Positions 59,570 through 64,000 of a DNA stretch of 64,000 nucleotides are shown one piece after another. Below the pieces are notes generated by a model, which had not been told where the DNA came from, did no database searches, and was given only the letters and a program-made list of their open reading frames with translations. How positions within the stretch are numbered: the first letter of the stretch is position 1; each line of letters opens with the position of its first letter. Source of the DNA: Selaginella tamariscina (Eukaryota > Streptophyta > Lycopodiopsida > Selaginellales > Selaginellaceae); NCBI GenBank assembly GCA_003024785.1, contig PUQB01000097.1, positions 193,804 through 257,803 of the forward strand, in the 5' to 3' direction. A program made the translations under genes and the position numbers.

Positions 59570-60062
59570 ATTTCTTGCAACTGTGAAGAGATGTAAAAAG
59601 ATGAACAGATCATGAAAAGATCATGAGCAGATCATGAAGAAATCAGAAAATACTCACCCCCTCAATGGAAGCCTATTGTGATTAATCCCTGGAGCCACAC
59701 TTGCTCCACGCTATGCCCCCAAATGCGCCGCTGCTCCACGAAAACCTAGCCGCCCTCGCTGCCCTAGCCGCCCTAATTGCAAAACCCTAGCCGCCCTAAA
59801 TCAATTAAAAACCAACCTAATTTCTGTAAACATATTGCATGCATGATCGCCACTTGTACATAGTAAAACTTTTTAATTTACAAAAAACCTACCCAGACGC
59901 AGTAAATTAATTTCACTCTTCTACCCAGACGCACGCAATTAATATTATTTTTAATATTTGTCAATGAAATGATTGCCTCACGACTAACAAACACATTAAC
60001 CATCGTGTGTAATATGTTCATTGTCTTTGAATTTTAACTTTTGTTTGTTCCATTTTTGCTAC
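59570..60062 (+). promoter_or_regulatory. Upstream region of the transposase gene
   Basis: Contains tandem 'gatcatga' units at 59608-59640, a stretch rich in 'gccgccct' (59748-59800) and AT-rich DNA up to the ATG. The open frame extends upstream of 60063 only through a TTG codon. Confidence 0.4.
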
Positions 60063-63000
60063 ATGGCAAGAATCAGCTACAATGGTGTTGACAAGGACTT
60101 CCCTGCAGATGAAGATGGTATTGCATTTGTCTTTGAAACAGATCTCAGGTCTGCATTTGACATTCCACCTTGGCAATCTTTTAAAGTGCTGCATTTGATG
60201 TCTGTTGTTGGTGGAGATGCTGCGAATGTTGAGGTAGAACCAGAAGGGGCAAGAGCTAGCAGTTTTGTGTATTACACACTTCTTCCTTCCAAAGGACCGC
60301 TATTCCGGTTGGAGACAACAGATCGGGACAATTCTATGGTAACAATACTTCGCAATAGTCAGAGATGTAGGATTGGGAAGCAACTGGTGGTCTCGTCATC
60401 GATTCAGCAAGTTGCTGAGGTCCCAGAAGATTGCAACGGAAATGTGATTTACGAGTTGCCAGCACACGAAACAATGAAGGACAAGTACAAAGGGATGAAT
60501 AGGAAGGATGGGTGTGATTACTGGACTCAACGCTGCACAACACATTGGAATGTTCCAGCTCGTGTTAGTCGCAGTTCATGTATTGGCCACATGAAATGCG
60601 TAAAGGAAACATGTCCGTTCATCAGCTTCAGTAAGAAAGCAAATGACTGCCAATTTAAGGGCACCATTGATAAAGTCCAGTTATCTTCAGATGGTAGAGT
60701 GCTTGGAATGAAGTGTGTGCATTGCAACAATGAGCCCCTTCTAGTGCAGACATGCTCCGTTGTTGCATATTACATAATTCCAGATGATATCACATGCACG
60801 AGGCTTTTCATCCATCTTGGAGAACATCAACACCCACGTAGACCACCCGAATCCATGGTCTCTAAAGACAGAGCTAAGGAGACAATCAACAAAGCAGTCG
60901 CTGCAACCCCAAGAACTAATCAACGTGTCATAGAGTTTCAAGCAGCACGCAATATAATTTTGGAAAAACTGGTAACAGATTCTGGAGATGTATCATACGA
61001 CAAGGTTCTGTCAGATCTACTACCACTCACAAATCACCGCCGGTAAGCAAAAAAATTATTATTTCCTTTTGGAGATGCTTAACCTTTCCATGTAGAACAA
61101 GAGAATGGATATCTCAGGCTAGAACAACAGACACTCGTTTCAAAGAAGGTTACGAAGGACTTCTGCAGTTAAAGAAGAAGCTATCAATCCCATTCATACA
61201 TGTTATCCACATACCCGGAATGGACCTCAACGGAGCTGAAGAGCAGCCTTTAATCTTCAAAATGACGGTTGCCGGCCCAGGATCCGGAATAGACTACATT
61301 AGAAGGTGTCAATCTGGAGGTGATCTCGAACAGCAGTGGGTGGTGCTAGACCACACATATCGTATTGATGATTGGTGTACACTGGGAATACATCTCTATG
61401 ATCCATTGTAAGTATTAACATATCTATGTTTTAAAATACTTACTAATATAATGCACTTATGTTTGTGTAGTTTAAGGTCGATGGTGACACTTGCTTATGG
61501 TGACATGATCAGGGAGGATAGTGTGGCGGTGATCAAATTTTTGAACACTATGCTTCAAGTGTGCAGCAAGCAAGGACTTCATAATGTGAACTTTGCGGGG
61601 TTCATGTCAGATGAGTCAGGTGCAATTTGGTTAGCATTGCGTCAAGTTTTCAACAATGGGTCAAAGATGAGAGGAAGAGAAAGGAGTTGTTTGTTCCATT
61701 ACATGCAGTCAGTGCGTCAAGTTACAAAGAAGTGGATACTTGAGGAACACAGGGAGGAGCACATGAACCTTGCACGCTCATGGCCTGCAGCACTAACCAA
61801 CCAAGATAAGTTGGAACGACGAGTAATGTTGGAGTCATTTTGGGAAGGCAGGTCCAGTAACGTTAGCGCTTTGCAAACATGGCTGTCATGGTGGGCAAGA
61901 CATGAAGATCATATTTCCATGACAGAGATAATTGACTTGACAGAAGATGGTGTTGCGAATGTGCCTACCACTAACAACTCCGAAGTTGTTCATGCAAGAG
62001 CACGAAGAGCAAGGCTGACGAAGCGTGTTCCTTTGTTGGAGGCAACAATGTTAGATTTAACAGATGCTGTTTTCCAAAGTGCAAAGGTCAAGGCATCATT
62101 TGAAGGGAGATATTCAGGCACAGGTCCTTCCATGGAAACTCTTCTGAAACGTGCACAGCAGAAACTTTCAGCGGGAAAATCAGTGTCTCCAACAACTTTT
62201 GCAAATCTTGTTAGTGATGAAGAGCATCTTGCAAGTCCAGAGTTTGCCTCTACAACAAATGTTCGTGTTCGAACCGTTCGTCAACCGTCAACTGGGGACC
62301 ATGGGATTGATGCACTTCGTACACATAGACATGACACACAATATGCAGAACAAGTCATCCCAAATGCACGCAGGAAAAAACTCAAGTTTCAAGATGTCAA
62401 TGTCACTGAAAGAGAGACGTTGATGACTCAGTGGGCCATCAGACGCATTGGGGAGGCAAGTCAGGTGAAATGTCTAGGTCTCACTCAGGACGGTAACAGC
62501 AAGTGTGGCAGACCCATAGGATATCCACATCGTGTACCGGCACCAGGATTTCACGGTAGACGGCAATATACAAATGCATTTGGGAACATTGAGTTCACTC
62601 ATCAGATGCTATGGTTCTGCCCACGCGATTCTTGTTGCTTCAGACGACCATATGCAGGGATTCCTCCTGAGAGTATTCCAGAAGTTCCAGAGGTTTGGCC
62701 AGTTCAAAAAGGAACAAACTTGAATGCAAATGAGGTTGAAGCTCTTCTGAAAGCAGGATTCAAGTTGGAGGGATTTGAAGAAATGGTAGACGACAGTAGT
62801 AGCCGAATGGATCGAACACCATCACCACCAAGAGGAGAGGGAGCACATAGAGTACCAACATACCATGGACGGAGTGTGCGAACACCAACAAGAATGTCCA
62901 AGGAACATGAGAAACATTACAACCAGGCAAAGATTCTTCAAGGTCGGATCAACAACGTGGAGGTGGTTCAAAGAGGGAAGACTGAGGCCTTCATTGTCTC

Positions 63001-63235
63001 TGCAGGCATGCAATCTGCTAAGGTAACAATTTCTGCTGTTCCGTCATGCACTTGTGCAACTTTTCAGAAAGCCAAGAACTGGAGCCCCTGCCAACACATG
63101 TATTTTGTGTACACTCATGTTCTTGGATTAGACCCAACGATTACTTACTTCTTACAGAGGCGGACCCTTACTCCAGCAGAAGTGCATCGGTTATTGGTTG
63201 GTTGCAAGCGCAATGTCGAACCTGCGACTTTTTAA
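60063..63235 (+). CDS. MULE-like DDE transposase with SWIM zinc finger (1018 aa, intact)
   Basis: Three exons in phase: 60063-61042, 61096-61407 and 61471-63235. Residues about 150-258 form a Cys/His-rich WRKY-GCM1-like DNA-binding region (CIGHMKCVKETCPF ... MKCVHCN ... HLGEHQHP). The RNase-H-fold catalytic core follows MULE order: D412 in VVLDHTYR, then LAYGDMIREDSVAVIKFLN, D478 in FMSDESGAIWLA, CLFHYMQSV, and E602 in NNSEVVHARARRARLTKRVP. The C-terminus has a SWIM finger C957-T-C959...C971-Q-H973. Start chosen as the first ATG (MARISYNGVDKDFP). There are no stops or shifts in 3 kb, so the transposase may be active or recently active. Confidence 0.85.
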
Positions 63236-63433
63236 GTTTAGTCGGTATAGTAAAGTCTAGTCGGCAAATAATTAGCGTTTTTCACTTGTTGGTCGGCATT
63301 TTATAATGAAAGTTAAAGATAATCTACTTGGCAGAATATTCTAGAATATTCCCTTTTATTTGACAGAATATTCCTGGATATTCGGGAATATGCGAAAAGC
63401 CCGTTGTACGAAGCCCGGTTTTTGCCAATCCTC
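63236..63433 (-). repeat. Right terminal and subterminal repeats
   Basis: AGTCGGTA (63240), AGTCGGCA (63259) and GGTCGGCA (63291), then GAATATTC palindromes at about 63334-63378 and the right inverted repeat ending at 63433. It begins only a few bases after the transposase stop. Confidence 0.75.
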
Positions 63434-64000
63434 AAGAGAAGTTGGTTTTAGCTTTCACAAACGATAATTTAATTCGAAAAAGAAAGTCAAACTAGACTCA
63501 AAAAGATATTTTTTACTTAATTCAATTAAAGAGGTAGAATATTTTAAAGGAGCCAGAGATCATTGTTTGAAAATGGTTTTGACTAAAGAGAAATGGCTAA
63601 CAATGTTAGTGGGAATGGATACCCATTATGTAATTGTATATTTATTAAATTAAGTTAAGTGTGAATGTGATCTTTTTAAAAAATTTCTAATTAAATTTGT
63701 TAGTATATTTCCATTAAATTATTTTATTAGGCTAATTAGGTTAATTAAAATAAAATAATTTGATTGAGAGTAGAAATCAGCCCATAGTATTATATTATGG
63801 CAGTGAAAACTTATGTGTTAAATCAATAATAAAAATTATTTAAGAATTTAGTGTAAACAAAGTTCTAAGTACTCGTAAGCCAAGTGGAAAAGTTTAAATG
63901 AAAATGGAAAAAGTGATATTGTTTTTTAATTGAATTAAAAATTAAAAATTAAAATAAATATTAAGAAGATTCATGAAATATTCATGGATATGCTTTATTT
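63434..64000. other. AT-rich flank to window end
   Basis: Starts with the right 9-bp target duplication (63434-63442). No gene seen. Confidence 0.5.

Larger units (their letters stand above)
55545..63433. mobile_element. MULE-like DNA transposon carrying a ParB-methyltransferase gene
   Basis: 7889 bp. A perfect 9-bp direct duplication AAGAGAAGT flanks it (55536-55544 and 63434-63442), the size expected for Mutator-like elements. The ends are imperfect inverted repeats: both start GAG, share G(A/G)CAAAAA at positions 8-15 and GGGCTTC soon after, then a second GGGCTT. Subterminal zones on both sides are full of GAATATTC palindromes and AGTCGGCA half-sites. Inside are two divergent genes, a transposase on the plus strand and a ParB-methyltransferase gene on the minus strand, separated by a palindrome array. 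Confidence 0.85.

Overview
The window is nuclear DNA from a land plant. Evidence: many short spliceosomal introns (about 30-200 bp, often filled with GT/CA or GA microsatellites), PLS-class pentatricopeptide (PPR) genes, an FCS-like zinc-finger gene, germin-like proteins and LTR retrotransposons. The PPR gene with long runs of consecutive short (S-type) repeats, the small introns and a Tf1/sushi-like chromovirus point to a seed-free plant, most likely a lycophyte such as Selaginella or a relative. That assignment is inference.

Layout. 0-22 kb is ordinary gene-dense sequence: two PPR loci, proteasome lid subunit RPN7, an unrecognised coiled-coil gene with a repeat-filled first intron, a small acidic repeat protein behind a 33-bp tandem array, a class-I glutamine amidotransferase, a long coiled-coil gene, an intronless XRN-type 5'-3' exoribonuclease, an FLZ gene and, on the minus strand, a DJ-1/PfpI gene and a TMEM97/sigma-2-receptor-like gene. 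Most of these reading frames are broken by single-base losses, usually in homopolymer runs. Either the assembly carries consensus errors or the genes are decaying.

22.4-46.7 kb is one Russian-doll insertion. A Ty1/copia element (TSD TTGCT) is interrupted in its Gag zinc knuckle by a Ty3/gypsy chromovirus A (TSD ACGAG). Element A is interrupted in pol by two further copies of the same family, B (TSD GGTGA, plus strand) and C (TSD AGCAT, minus strand). The chromovirus lacks a recognisable tRNA primer-binding site. Instead the 13 nt two bases inside the 5' LTR are complementary to the predicted 5' end of its own RNA, as in self-primed Tf1/sushi elements.

46.7-54.5 kb is a large imperfect palindrome with an intact germin-like gene at each outer end, PPR debris further in, and two decayed germin fragments at the centre.

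55.5-63.4 kb is the most interesting part: a 7.9-kb DNA transposon bounded by a perfect 9-bp target duplication and imperfect terminal inverted repeats. It has two divergent genes. The rightward one is an intact 1018-aa MULE-like DDE transposase with a C-terminal SWIM finger. The leftward one encodes a ParB-like domain followed by a circularly permuted (beta-class-like) DNA methyltransferase domain, an architecture otherwise typical of bacteria and phages. Between them lies an array of palindromes built on CAGTCGGCATGCCGACTG, and the same AGTCGGCA half-site recurs just inside both transposon ends. I read this as a candidate self-marking or self-regulating transposon in which the ParB-like protein and/or transposase recognises the palindrome and the methyltransferase modifies element DNA.
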